DNA of 58,702 nucleotides. Source: Deltaproteobacteria bacterium (GTDB lineage: Bacteria; Myxococcota_A; UBA9160; UBA4427). The DNA is taken from positions 1 through 58,702 of the forward strand of contig JAFDEK010000006.1 of NCBI GenBank assembly GCA_019310385.1, given 5' to 3'. Both the position numbers and the translations under genes were made by a program. The number at the start of each line of letters is the position of its first letter. The stretch's first letter is position 1. This document shows positions 51,134-58,304 of the stretch, piece by piece. The notes beneath the pieces are model-generated. The model made no database searches, was not told the DNA's origin, and was given only the letters and a program-made list of their open reading frames with translations.

Positions 51134-52537
51134 ATGGCTAAGCATCAATCTCTGATTGTAGTGGACGACGACCAGGCCATGCGGGAGATGCTCTCGGTGC
51201 TGTTCCGCAAGGAGGGCTACGCCGTTCGGGAAGCGGCCTCGGCTGACGAGGCCCTCGAGCTGGTCCGGGACACCGAGTTCGATCTGGTCCTCAGCGACAT
51301 CAAGATGCCCGGCAAATCGGGGATCCAGATGGTGGGCGAGCTCCGCACCATCCGTCCCGAGACGCCCGTGGTACTGATGACGGCCTTCGGGAGCATCGAC
51401 TCCGCGGTCGAGGCCATGCAGGCCGGGGCCCTCGACTACATCACCAAACCCTTCGAGCCCGAGGCGGTGCTCCTGACTCTCGAGCGCGCCCTCGAGCGGC
51501 GCGCCCTCGAGCAGGAGAACCGGCGACTGCGCCGGGCAGTGGACCGCACCAGCCAGTTCGGAGAGCTCATCGGCGAGAGCCCCGCCATGCGGGACATCTT
51601 CGCACTGGTGCGCCGCGTGGCTCACAACCGCAGCAACGTTCTCATCACCGGCGAGAGCGGCACCGGCAAAGAGGTCGTGGCGCGCACGATCCACTATCAC
51701 GGGAATCGGGCGGAGAAGCCCCTGGTCCCCATCAACTGCAGCGCCATACCGGAAGGGCTGCTGGAGAGCGAGCTCTTCGGCCACGTGCGCGGCGCCTTCA
51801 CGGGAGCCCACACCTCTAAGCGTGGACTCTTCGAGGATGCCCGGGGCGGCACCCTCTTCCTGGACGAGATCGGCGACCTGCCCCTCTCGCTCCAGGGCAA
51901 GCTGCTGCGGGCCCTGCAGGACCGGGAGATCCGACCCGTCGGGGGCAACAAAGCGATCCCGGCGGACGTGCGCATCATCGCGGCCACGAACCAGAATCTG
52001 CGCAAAGCCATGGAGTCGGGGCGCTTCCGGGAGGACCTCTACTATCGGCTCAACGTGATTCCCATCGAGATCCCGCCTCTGCGCGAGCGTCCCGAGGACA
52101 TTCCGCCCCTGGTCCAGGCCTTCGTCGAGCGGCACTCGGACAACGGCCGCGGCGTCTCGCCGGCGGCCATGCAGCGGCTGATACACGCCGAATGGAAGGG
52201 AAACGCGCGCGAGCTCGAGAACACCATCGAACGCGCGCTGGCCCTCTCCGACTCCAAGGAGATCCAGGCCGAGGACCTGCCCCTGGAGCTCCCCGACCCG
52301 GCGAGCTCGCTCGGATCGGGCCGGGTGTTGATTCGCTCGGCGGCCCTGCGCAAACTCTCTCTGCGCGAAATCGAAGATCTCTACATCGACGAAATCCTGG
52401 AATCGACCGGAGGAAACAAGGTGCAGGCAGCGAAAGTCCTGGGGATCGACCGCAAGACCCTCTACCGGCGGGCCGAGCGCACGGCCGCCGAGACGATGCG
52501 TGCGACCGGGGCTGCGATCGGGGGTGCGAGAGGATGA
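51134..52537 (+). CDS. NtrC-family sigma-54-dependent response regulator
   Basis: 467 residues. Receiver domain (1-120) with phosphorylation site D55 (LVLSDIKMPG), AAA+ domain (about 143-375) with Walker A GESGTGKE (173-180), the sigma-54 contact loop GAFTGA (220-225) and Walker B GTLFLDEIGD. The C-terminal Fis-type HTH is GNKVQAAKVLGIDRKTLYRR. All activator elements are intact. It should act with the kinases encoded at 54838 and 56316. It is itself preceded by a sigma-54 promoter and overlaps the Usp gene by 4 bases (ATGA). Confidence 0.95.
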   Translation: MAKHQSLIVVDDDQAMREMLSVLFRKEGYAVREAASADEALELVRDTEFDLVLSDIKMPGKSGIQMVGELRTIRPETPVVLMTAFGSIDSAVEAMQAGALDYITKPFEPEAVLLTLERALERRALEQENRRLRRAVDRTSQFGELIGESPAMRDIFALVRRVAHNRSNVLITGESGTGKEVVARTIHYHGNRAEKPLVPINCSAIPEGLLESELFGHVRGAFTGAHTSKRGLFEDARGGTLFLDEIGDLPLSLQGKLLRALQDREIRPVGGNKAIPADVRIIAATNQNLRKAMESGRFREDLYYRLNVIPIEIPPLRERPEDIPPLVQAFVERHSDNGRGVSPAAMQRLIHAEWKGNARELENTIERALALSDSKEIQAEDLPLELPDPASSLGSGRVLIRSAALRKLSLREIEDLYIDEILESTGGNKVQAAKVLGIDRKTLYRRAERTAAETMRATGAAIGGARG

Positions 52538-52977
52538 GTGGCTACGAAACGATCCTCGTGGCGACCGACTTCTCGCCGCACTCCGAGCAGGCGCTCGAGA
52601 CGGCGATCGATCTGGCGAGACGGCTCGGCGCCGGCATCCGCCTGATCCACGTCTTCGATCTCCCCCTTCCCCTGGTGAGCCCCTACGAGGTCGCGGTGCC
52701 TGACGCCTACCTCGAGGAGACCCGCAGCGTCGCAGCCGGCCGCTTGGAGGCGGCGGCGGCGCGGGTGCGGGACGAAGGCATCGAGGTGGAGTCGCAGCTC
52801 GGCGAGGTACCGGCCGCCAGGTCGATCAGCGAAGCGGCACGCGAAGCCGGAGCGGATCTCATCGTGATGGGCACACGTGGAAACAGCGGCCTCAAGCATC
52901 TGGTACTGGGCAGCATCGCCGAACACACCCTGCGCCTGGCCCACTGCCCGGTAATGACCGTCAAGGCCGAGGACTAG
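52534..52977 (+). CDS. Universal stress protein, single domain
   Basis: 147 residues: ETILVATDFSPHSEQAL at the N-terminus and a complete ATP-binding loop GTRGNSGLKHLVLGSIAEH at the end, so ATP binding is expected. The start overlaps the stop of the NtrC-type regulator (ATGA), so the two are co-translated; the stress protein is thus likely an output of the regulator's own operon. It is convergent with the double Usp gene at 52991. Confidence 0.92.
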   Translation: MSGYETILVATDFSPHSEQALETAIDLARRLGAGIRLIHVFDLPLPLVSPYEVAVPDAYLEETRSVAAGRLEAAAARVRDEGIEVESQLGEVPAARSISEAAREAGADLIVMGTRGNSGLKHLVLGSIAEHTLRLAHCPVMTVKAED

Positions 52978-52990
52978 AGGCCAAGGGGCG

Positions 52991-53902
52991 CTACGCCTCC
53001 CCTCGGCGAACCGTCAAGACGGGGCAGCCGGCGTGTTGAACGACGCGCTCGGCGGTGCTTCCCAGGACCAGGTGTTCGAGTCCGGAACGACCCCGGGTCC
53101 CCATGGCGATGAGATCGGCGCCGCTGGAGGCGGCGATCTCGGTGATGACCGTGGCGGGCTCCCCGCTACTCACGAGCGTCTCGACCCGCATCCCGCGGGC
53201 GCGCAGGGACTCCGCCATGGGCTCGAGCTTCGCCTGCAGCTGGGCCTGCACCTCGTCGAAAGACAGCTGAGCCACGCCGGTGTCGCTGAGCAGGCGCTCG
53301 AGAATGGGCGGCACGTAGTCGCTGTGGACGAGCACGACGCGTGGGGCCCCTTCGGCCCGCGGGGAGAGCTGCGGGGCGAGCCGCGCCAGCTCCTCCGCCG
53401 CCTGGTCCGCGTCCTCCGAGAAGTCGGTGGGCACGACCACGCTCTCGAGGCGATCGAGCGGGGCGTCATCCCCTGGATGCACGGTCAACACGGGGCACTC
53501 CGCGCGACGCACGATGCCCTCGGCGACGCTGCCGAGGAGCAGATGCTCGAAGGCGCTGTGGCCGCGGGTGCCTGCCACGATCAGATCGGCAGCGAGCTTC
53601 TTCGCGAGAGTCGCGACGGTTTGGGCGGCGGGTCCCATCTCGAGCTCGACGACGACCTCGAGCCCCGCCGCGCGCACCCGGTCCTCGAGCTCTTGCATGG
53701 GGCCCTGGGAGGCATCGCGGATCTGCTGGTCGACGTCCGGCGCAAGCAGCCCGAGCCTGGCGCTGCCTCCCGCGAAGGCGCGGTAGGACACCGCATGGGC
53801 GAGGACGATTCTGGCCTCCCTCGCACGAGCCAGCTCGAGGGCCCGATCGAGGGCCAGCGACGCGGTGGGTGAGAAATCCGTTGCAACCACGATCGAGCGC
53901 AT
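52991..53902 (-). CDS. Tandem universal stress protein (two UspA domains)
   Basis: 303 residues: domain 1 (about 1-145, RSIVVATDFSPTASLAL to GTRGHSAFEHLLLGSVAE) and domain 2 (about 155-300, ESVVVPTDFSEDADQAA to GTRGRSGLEHLVLGSTAE). Both ATP loops are complete. It is a clear paralogue of the protein at 45171, with the shared ending VVQHAGCPVLTVRR. It follows a 58-residue gene by 25 bases on the same strand, probably one operon. Confidence 0.92.
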   Translation of the reverse strand: MRSIVVATDFSPTASLALDRALELARAREARIVLAHAVSYRAFAGGSARLGLLAPDVDQQIRDASQGPMQELEDRVRAAGLEVVVELEMGPAAQTVATLAKKLAADLIVAGTRGHSAFEHLLLGSVAEGIVRRAECPVLTVHPGDDAPLDRLESVVVPTDFSEDADQAAEELARLAPQLSPRAEGAPRVVLVHSDYVPPILERLLSDTGVAQLSFDEVQAQLQAKLEPMAESLRARGMRVETLVSSGEPATVITEIAASSGADLIAMGTRGRSGLEHLVLGSTAERVVQHAGCPVLTVRRGEA

Positions 53903-53927
53903 CTCGGCCCTCCCCTCCCCTGCCTCG

Positions 53928-54104
53928 TCAGGCCGCAGATCGAAGCCGCTCGATCAGGCCGGAGAGGGTCGACTCCTCTACCACCAGCTCGTCGTGATAG
54001 TCCTTCGTCGCCGTCCGGCGCACTTCCGCCTTCAGCTCACCCAGCGCCACTTCGGCGATCTTCAGCAGGAGCTGCCGCTCCCCATCGTTGATTTCGAATT
54101 GCAT
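53928..54104 (-). CDS. Small helical protein (58 residues) upstream of the double Usp gene
   Basis: Begins MQFEINDGERQLLLKIAEVA and continues with a charged helix (LGELKAEVRRTATKDYHDEL) and a short C-terminal helix (STLSGLIERLRSAA). The ribosome site AAGGAGG lies 7 bases before the ATG, so expression is well supported. No signal peptide. Similar small proteins beside stress genes are recalled but have no assigned role. The leader contains a 10-bp purine repeat. It may bind or regulate the Usp pair. Confidence 0.65.
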   Translation of the reverse strand: MQFEINDGERQLLLKIAEVALGELKAEVRRTATKDYHDELVVEESTLSGLIERLRSAA

Positions 54105-54130
54105 CGGCGTCCTCCTTGTCGCTCTCGTTC

Positions 54131-54160
54131 ACGCTCCGTCTCACTCCGTCTGACTCCGTC
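54131..54160 (-). repeat. 10-bp purine tandem repeat in the leader of the 58-residue gene
   Basis: On the coding strand GACGGAGTCA, GACGGAGTGA and GACGGAGCGT run in tandem, 27 bases before the ATG at 54104. Confidence 0.8.
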
Positions 54161-54254
54161 ATTCCCGCGTCGCCCCCCGTCTCGCCAGGAGCGGCCCGCG
54201 CTCTCCAGGCAGTCTACCGGAAGCGAGGGGCTTCCTGCCCCGGCCGATCCGGCA

Positions 54255-54641
54255 CTAGCGAGCGGGGTCGAAGTCGATCGGGCCGCTCCCCGCCAGAGCC
54301 GCCTGCAGGTCCTCCCGACTGAAGGGCTTCGAGAGACAGCCGAAGGCGCCCGCCTGCGTGAAGCGATCGAAGGCCTCCGCATCGGCGAACGAGGTCATCA
54401 CGATCACCGCGGTGCGCGGCTCGAGGGCTCGTGTCTCCAGCAAGAGCTCCATGCCCGTCTTCCCCGGCATCTGCATGTCGGTCAGTACGGCGTCGAAGCC
54501 GTGGCCGCGCAACACCTCCATGGCCGCATCCGCGCTCTCGGCCCCGACGGCCTCGATGCCCTGCTCTTGCAGCATCACGATCACCATCTCCCGCATGGGA
54601 GCGTCGTCGTCCACCACGAGAATCGAACGAATCCGGCCCAT
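54255..54641 (-). CDS. Single-domain response regulator
   Basis: 128 residues, a receiver domain alone: RSILVVDDDAPMREMV, phospho-acceptor D55 in VLTDMQMPGKTG, the conserved threonine/serine in VIVMTSFADAE and the lysine in LSKPFSRED. No output domain, so it probably relays phosphate between the kinases at 54838 / 56316 and other proteins. The ATG at 54641 is four bases after the predicted start of a sigma-54 promoter and has no ribosome site; two upstream in-frame ATGs overlap that promoter. Confidence 0.88.
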   Translation of the reverse strand: MGRIRSILVVDDDAPMREMVIVMLQEQGIEAVGAESADAAMEVLRGHGFDAVLTDMQMPGKTGMELLLETRALEPRTAVIVMTSFADAEAFDRFTQAGAFGCLSKPFSREDLQAALAGSGPIDFDPAR

Positions 54642-54654
54642 GGGTAGACAGACA

Positions 54655-54670
54655 AGCATAAAGTGTGCCA
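54655..54670 (-). promoter_or_regulatory. Sigma-54 (-24/-12) promoter of the response regulator gene
   Basis: Reverse strand TGGCACA-CTTT-ATGCT: GG and GC are 10 bases apart, 11 of 13 consensus positions match. The predicted transcript begins about 4 bases before the ATG at 54641. Confidence 0.6.
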
Positions 54671-54672
54671 CT

Positions 54673-54724
54673 GGGAAGCGTCACTTCCCCAGGCCCCATG
54701 AGGGCTCTGAGGGGCTCATGGGGC
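54673..54724. promoter_or_regulatory. Two inverted repeats upstream of the sigma-54 promoter
   Basis: GGGAAG-N5-CTTCCC (54673-54689) and a perfect 10-bp pair GCCCCATGAG / CTCATGGGGC (54693-54702 and 54715-54724). They sit at about -30 to -80 of the response regulator promoter and could be activator sites for the NtrC-type protein. Confidence 0.4.
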
Positions 54725-54811
54725 ACGGAGATCCGGGGGAGCTTCGAGCCGGGGAGAAACGACCCACTCCTCCGCGCCCCAATGGGGCTCGAAGCCGCAC
54801 CCAGGAGCGGA

Positions 54812-54831
54812 GCCGCTCGCGCGGGAGCGGC
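54812..54831 (-). terminator. Possible hairpin terminator after the kinase operon
   Basis: GCCGCTC-GCGCGG-GAGCGGC, a perfect 7-bp stem starting 7 bases after the stop codon of the kinase gene. There is no T-run, so it may only protect the mRNA end. Confidence 0.35.
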
Positions 54832-54837
54832 GCCCCC

Positions 54838-56319
54838 TCAGCGTGAGCCCCCGTCCAGGGGCAGCACGATCGAGAACTCGGTCCCCTTCCCGATCTCGCT
54901 CGCGACCCCGATGCTCCCGCCGTGATCCACGACGATCCCCTTCACCACCGCCAGGCCGAGACCGCTCCCCTTGCCGTGATCCTTGGTCGTGTAGAAGGGG
55001 TCGAAGAGCCGGTCCAGGGACTCCGCCGGAATGCCTGTGCCGGTATCCGCCACCACGACCGAAATCTCGGACTCACCGCGCCCTGCGAGCGTAATCCGCA
55101 GGATTCCACCCTCGTGCATGGCATCCGCACCGTTGAGACAGAGATTCAAGAAGAGCTGCTGCAGCTTCTCGCCGTCTCCACGAATCTCGGGGACGGGCTC
55201 GAAGCTGCGCTCCACGCGGATCCGCCGCTTGCGGAGCTTCTCCTGCAGGAGCGCGAGAGTCGCCTCGATGGTGTCCTCGAGCTTCACCGGCCCGAGCAGG
55301 GGCCTTCCCGGACGGGCCAGGTTCAGCAGGGTCTGGATGATCTTCGAGACCCGCTGAATCTGCTCGCGGATGATCCCGGCCCGCTCGCGCACGGTCTCGC
55401 TCTCGGCCGCCGACTGGATCATCTGCGCGTAGCCGAGGATGACGTTCATGGGAGTGCCGATCTCGTGGGCGAGGCCGGCGGCCAGGGTCCCGATGGACGC
55501 GAGATCCTCCGCGGCACGGGCCCGCGCCTCGGACTCGCGCAGAGCCGCGATGACCCGGTTTCGCTCGCTCAGGTCTCGGATCACCCCGGTGAAGAGCCGG
55601 CGGTCTCCGAGCTGGATCTCGCTGACGGTGATCTCGTGCTGGAAGACGCTGCCATCCTTGCGCCGACCCTTCACCTCGCGAAGGCGGCCGATGATCGCCC
55701 CCACGCCCGTCTCGAGATAGCGCCGGATGTGACCGTCGTGGGCTTCACGATCCGGCGAGGGCATGAGCATGCTGACGTTGCGGCCGAGCACCTCTTCTTC
55801 TTCGTAGCCGAAAATCTTCAGCGCCGCGGGATTCATGGCCTCGATGATGCCCGCCTCGTTGATGGTGACGAGGCCGTCCTGCACACTCTTCACGATGGCG
55901 TCGGAGCGCAGGGTGCTCTCGCGCAGGGCCTCCCGGGTCCGCCGCAGCTCGACGCTGCGCGCCAGCGCGGCTCTCAGGGAATCCGGATCGACGGGCTTGA
56001 TGAGGTAGTCGTCGGCGCCGTGGCGCAAGGCCGAAACCACGCCCTCGAGATCCGAGTGGCCCGTGACGATCAGCACCGCGGCGTCGGGGGCGAGCATTCG
56101 GATGTCCTTCAGGTGATCGTCGGCGTTGCCGTCCGGCAGGCTACGATCGACCAGAATGGCCGCCAGATCCGCCGTGGCTTCCCGGCCGAGAGCCTCGGCG
56201 AGGCTGCGCGCCACCTCGACCTCGTAGTGGTCCAGCTGCAGGATGTCGCGCAGGTTGGCGCAGGTGTCGCGATCGTCCTCGATGACGAGCACACGCCCGA
56301 AGCGCCGCCTCCCCTTCAT
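54838..56319 (-). CDS. Histidine kinase: receiver, FixL-like PAS, HisKA, HATPase
   Basis: 493 residues. An N-terminal receiver (7-125, phospho-site D58 in LVDRSLPDG) is followed by a PAS domain (about 138-255), HisKA with H285 (GLAHEIGTPMNV) and a HATPase with GTGIPAES and GKGSGLGLAVVKG. The PAS segment closely follows FixL. By my alignment the heme-ligating His corresponds to H194 (EAHDGHIRRY) and the distal Arg to R214 (IIGRLREV). Oxygen sensing is therefore likely. The ATG overlaps the stop of the upstream kinase gene (ATGA), so both are co-translated. Confidence 0.9.
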   Translation of the reverse strand: MKGRRRFGRVLVIEDDRDTCANLRDILQLDHYEVEVARSLAEALGREATADLAAILVDRSLPDGNADDHLKDIRMLAPDAAVLIVTGHSDLEGVVSALRHGADDYLIKPVDPDSLRAALARSVELRRTREALRESTLRSDAIVKSVQDGLVTINEAGIIEAMNPAALKIFGYEEEEVLGRNVSMLMPSPDREAHDGHIRRYLETGVGAIIGRLREVKGRRKDGSVFQHEITVSEIQLGDRRLFTGVIRDLSERNRVIAALRESEARARAAEDLASIGTLAAGLAHEIGTPMNVILGYAQMIQSAAESETVRERAGIIREQIQRVSKIIQTLLNLARPGRPLLGPVKLEDTIEATLALLQEKLRKRRIRVERSFEPVPEIRGDGEKLQQLFLNLCLNGADAMHEGGILRITLAGRGESEISVVVADTGTGIPAESLDRLFDPFYTTKDHGKGSGLGLAVVKGIVVDHGGSIGVASEIGKGTEFSIVLPLDGGSR

Positions 56320-57566
56320 GGCGAGCCCTCCGGCGCGGCCGGCTCCAGGCTCGCGCTCGCGGCGGGCAGGGTAAGGGTGAAGGTCGTGCCGCGGCCGAGC
56401 TCGCTCGCCACCTGGATTCCCCCGCCCAGGGTTTCGAGCAGAAGCCGGGAGATCGCGAGGCCAAGCCCCATGCCGCGAGGCTTCGTGGTGAAGAGCGGGT
56501 CGAGAACGCGCGGGAGGTCCCTGGCCGCAATGCCGCAGCCCGTGTCCGACACCGCGACCTCGACCTGGTCGCCCACACGCCGGGCGACGACGTCGAGGCA
56601 CCCGCCCTCCGCCATGGCCTCCCGGGCGTTGCGCAGCAGATTGCCGAAGACGATCTGCAGCTGGCCCGGATCGGCGAGCACGGTAGGAGCGCACTCGAGA
56701 TTGCCGATGGTGACCACGACATCGCCCGAAACAGGATTGCGCTCCAGCGCCTCCTCGAGGCTCTCGCCCAGGGAGAGGGGAGCCGCGGCGGGAGCGGGCA
56801 GGCTCACGAAGGTCGACAGGGCGCCGAGGATCTGATCCGCGTACTCGACCTGCCGCCCGATCCGCTCGAGGTGCTCGGCGGTCTTCTCCGCCGAGAGCGC
56901 CCCGCCCTGCTCGAGCCCCACTTGCTCGAGCCCCTGTTGCTCGAGCCCCAGTTGCCCGAGATAGTAGGCCGAGCCGCGAATGGTATTGAGGGGCTGGCGC
57001 AGCTCGTGGGCGAGACCGCCCATGATCTGCTGGAGGGTGGTCATGCGCGCGCTGGACGCCGCTTCGGGCTCCGCCGCGGCCGCGTAGGCGTCTTGAATGA
57101 CCGCCAGGTCGAGGTCGAGCCGCTTCTGCAGCGCGGCCAGACCGCGCAGCCCGTCGCCCCCGCTCCGGCTCGCGAACGCGTCCACCAGGGCGCTGCGCAG
57201 ACGCAGCAGCAGGAGGGTGACGGTACGGCGGCTCGCCAAGCCGGCTTCGGCCTGCAAGAGGCCGATCTGCCACAGACGCATGAGGTAATCGCGATCGTAG
57301 GGCCCCGAGAGCACGCCTTCGATCCAGAGATCGACGTGCTCCTGAATAGACTCCATGGGGCTCGCCGCCCCAGTGCCGCCCCCGCCCGGCGCCGACCCCA
57401 GCTCAGAGCCCGGATCGACGGAGCGAAGGATCTCGTCGCTCAACCCGGAGAGTAGATCCCGCAGCTGTGGCGCGAGCTCGGAGAGGAGCTGTGCGTCCTC
57501 CTCGGTCCAATCGAGACGCTCTGCGAGATCCCGATATCGAATGTCCGTTCGCGTGAGGTCTACCAC
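56316..57566 (-). CDS. Histidine kinase with degenerate protoglobin-type sensor domain
   Basis: 416 residues. The N-terminal 160 residues fit a protoglobin/globin-coupled sensor (LDWTEEDAQLLSELAPQL, HVDLWIEGVLSGPYDRDYL), but the proximal heme histidine is replaced by Gln105 in IGLLQAEAGL. HisKA follows with H188 (GLAHELRQPLNTI), and the HATPase has the N-box NLLRNAREAM and GMGLGLAISRLL. Right after the H-box helix sits a GLEQ repeat insert. GTG start 7 bases after TATACT and inside a 23-base dyad. First gene of a two-kinase operon. Confidence 0.85.
   Translation of the reverse strand: MVDLTRTDIRYRDLAERLDWTEEDAQLLSELAPQLRDLLSGLSDEILRSVDPGSELGSAPGGGGTGAASPMESIQEHVDLWIEGVLSGPYDRDYLMRLWQIGLLQAEAGLASRRTVTLLLLRLRSALVDAFASRSGGDGLRGLAALQKRLDLDLAVIQDAYAAAAEPEAASSARMTTLQQIMGGLAHELRQPLNTIRGSAYYLGQLGLEQQGLEQVGLEQGGALSAEKTAEHLERIGRQVEYADQILGALSTFVSLPAPAAAPLSLGESLEEALERNPVSGDVVVTIGNLECAPTVLADPGQLQIVFGNLLRNAREAMAEGGCLDVVARRVGDQVEVAVSDTGCGIAARDLPRVLDPLFTTKPRGMGLGLAISRLLLETLGGGIQVASELGRGTTFTLTLPAASASLEPAAPEGSP
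56908..56952 (-). repeat. 15-bp triplicate inside the kinase dimerisation region
   Basis: TGCTCGAGCCCCACT, TGCTCGAGCCCCTGT and TGCTCGAGCCCCAGT (+ strand), in frame, encoding the GLEQQGLEQVGLEQ insert. Confidence 0.9.
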
Positions 57567-57579
57567 CTCACGCAGTATA
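57551..57579 (-). promoter_or_regulatory. Dyad overlapping the start of the kinase operon, with -10
   Basis: A perfect 9-bp inverted repeat GCGTGAGGT-CTACC-ACCTCACGC (57551-57573) covers the GTG start (57564-57566). The reverse-strand -10-like TATACT is at 57574-57579, 7 bases before the start. It could be an operator or an mRNA hairpin. Confidence 0.55.
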
Positions 57580-57692
57580 AGGCCCGATGGGAGGATCGTG
57601 GGGGAGAAACAGCCACGACCGACAGGCTCGCTCTAGAGGCCATCTCAGGGCCGCACGCCGTAGTCGGCCCGCTCCACCGACCTGGGCGCAGC

Positions 57693-58184
57693 TCACCCCC
57701 CGTCCGTGTCGGGGTCGTGGCGGCACAGGGCGATCACCTCGGGGCTCTCCAATCGTGCGTAGTCCGCGTAGCGGACGCGGATTGCGTGGTCGTGGGAGCC
57801 GGCGTTGAAGGTGATCTCCTCGTCCTCGGTCAGCGAGGGGCTCACGTAGACGGGCAGCTCGTACAGGCTACCGAAGGGCGGCCACGCGCCGAGCTGGCTG
57901 TCGGGACACAGGCCTTTGAGCTGCTCCTCGTGGGCGACCTCGACTGCATCGGCCCCGAGCGCGTCGCGCACGCGAGCGAGAGCCACGGTCTCGTTCGCGG
58001 GCAGAACGGCCATCACCATCTTGCCGTCGACTTTGAGGATCACCGTCTTGGCAAACTCCTCGGGCGGGGTATGGGTGTCCGCCGCCGCCTTCATGGCCGT
58101 GTAATCGGCCGGGTGGTAGACGGTTTCGTACTCGACCTGCTGCTCCTCCAGGAGCTGCTCGAGGCGCACTGCGATTCCCCGCAT
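57693..58184 (-). CDS. ybaK: YbaK/EbsC family aminoacyl-tRNA deacylase
   Basis: 163 residues, the usual size for a stand-alone trans-editing domain. The conserved lysine is K46 (EEFAKTVILKVDG), followed by MVMAVLPANETV and the glycine-rich GAWPPFGSLY region. Members hydrolyse mischarged Cys-tRNA(Pro) or Ala-tRNA(Pro); the exact specificity (YbaK or ProXp-like) is not decided. The ATG follows GAGGAG. It is divergent from the Usp gene at the window's edge. Confidence 0.85.
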   Translation of the reverse strand: MRGIAVRLEQLLEEQQVEYETVYHPADYTAMKAAADTHTPPEEFAKTVILKVDGKMVMAVLPANETVALARVRDALGADAVEVAHEEQLKGLCPDSQLGAWPPFGSLYELPVYVSPSLTEDEEITFNAGSHDHAIRVRYADYARLESPEVIALCRHDPDTDGG

Positions 58185-58304
58185 GCTGCTTTCTCCTCGT
58201 TCCCACGGCATGGGCCGGATTGATGCGCCACCCCGACCGCCCTAACTTACCCATGTATCGCAGTTAGCGCTTCCTGCTGCGGCGAAGCCACGAGGATCCC
58301 GAAG

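Noticed and set aside
54219-54235. A hairpin GGAAGC-GAGGG-GCTTCC after the response regulator as terminator
   Set aside because: Short stem, no T-run; too weak to list as a feature.
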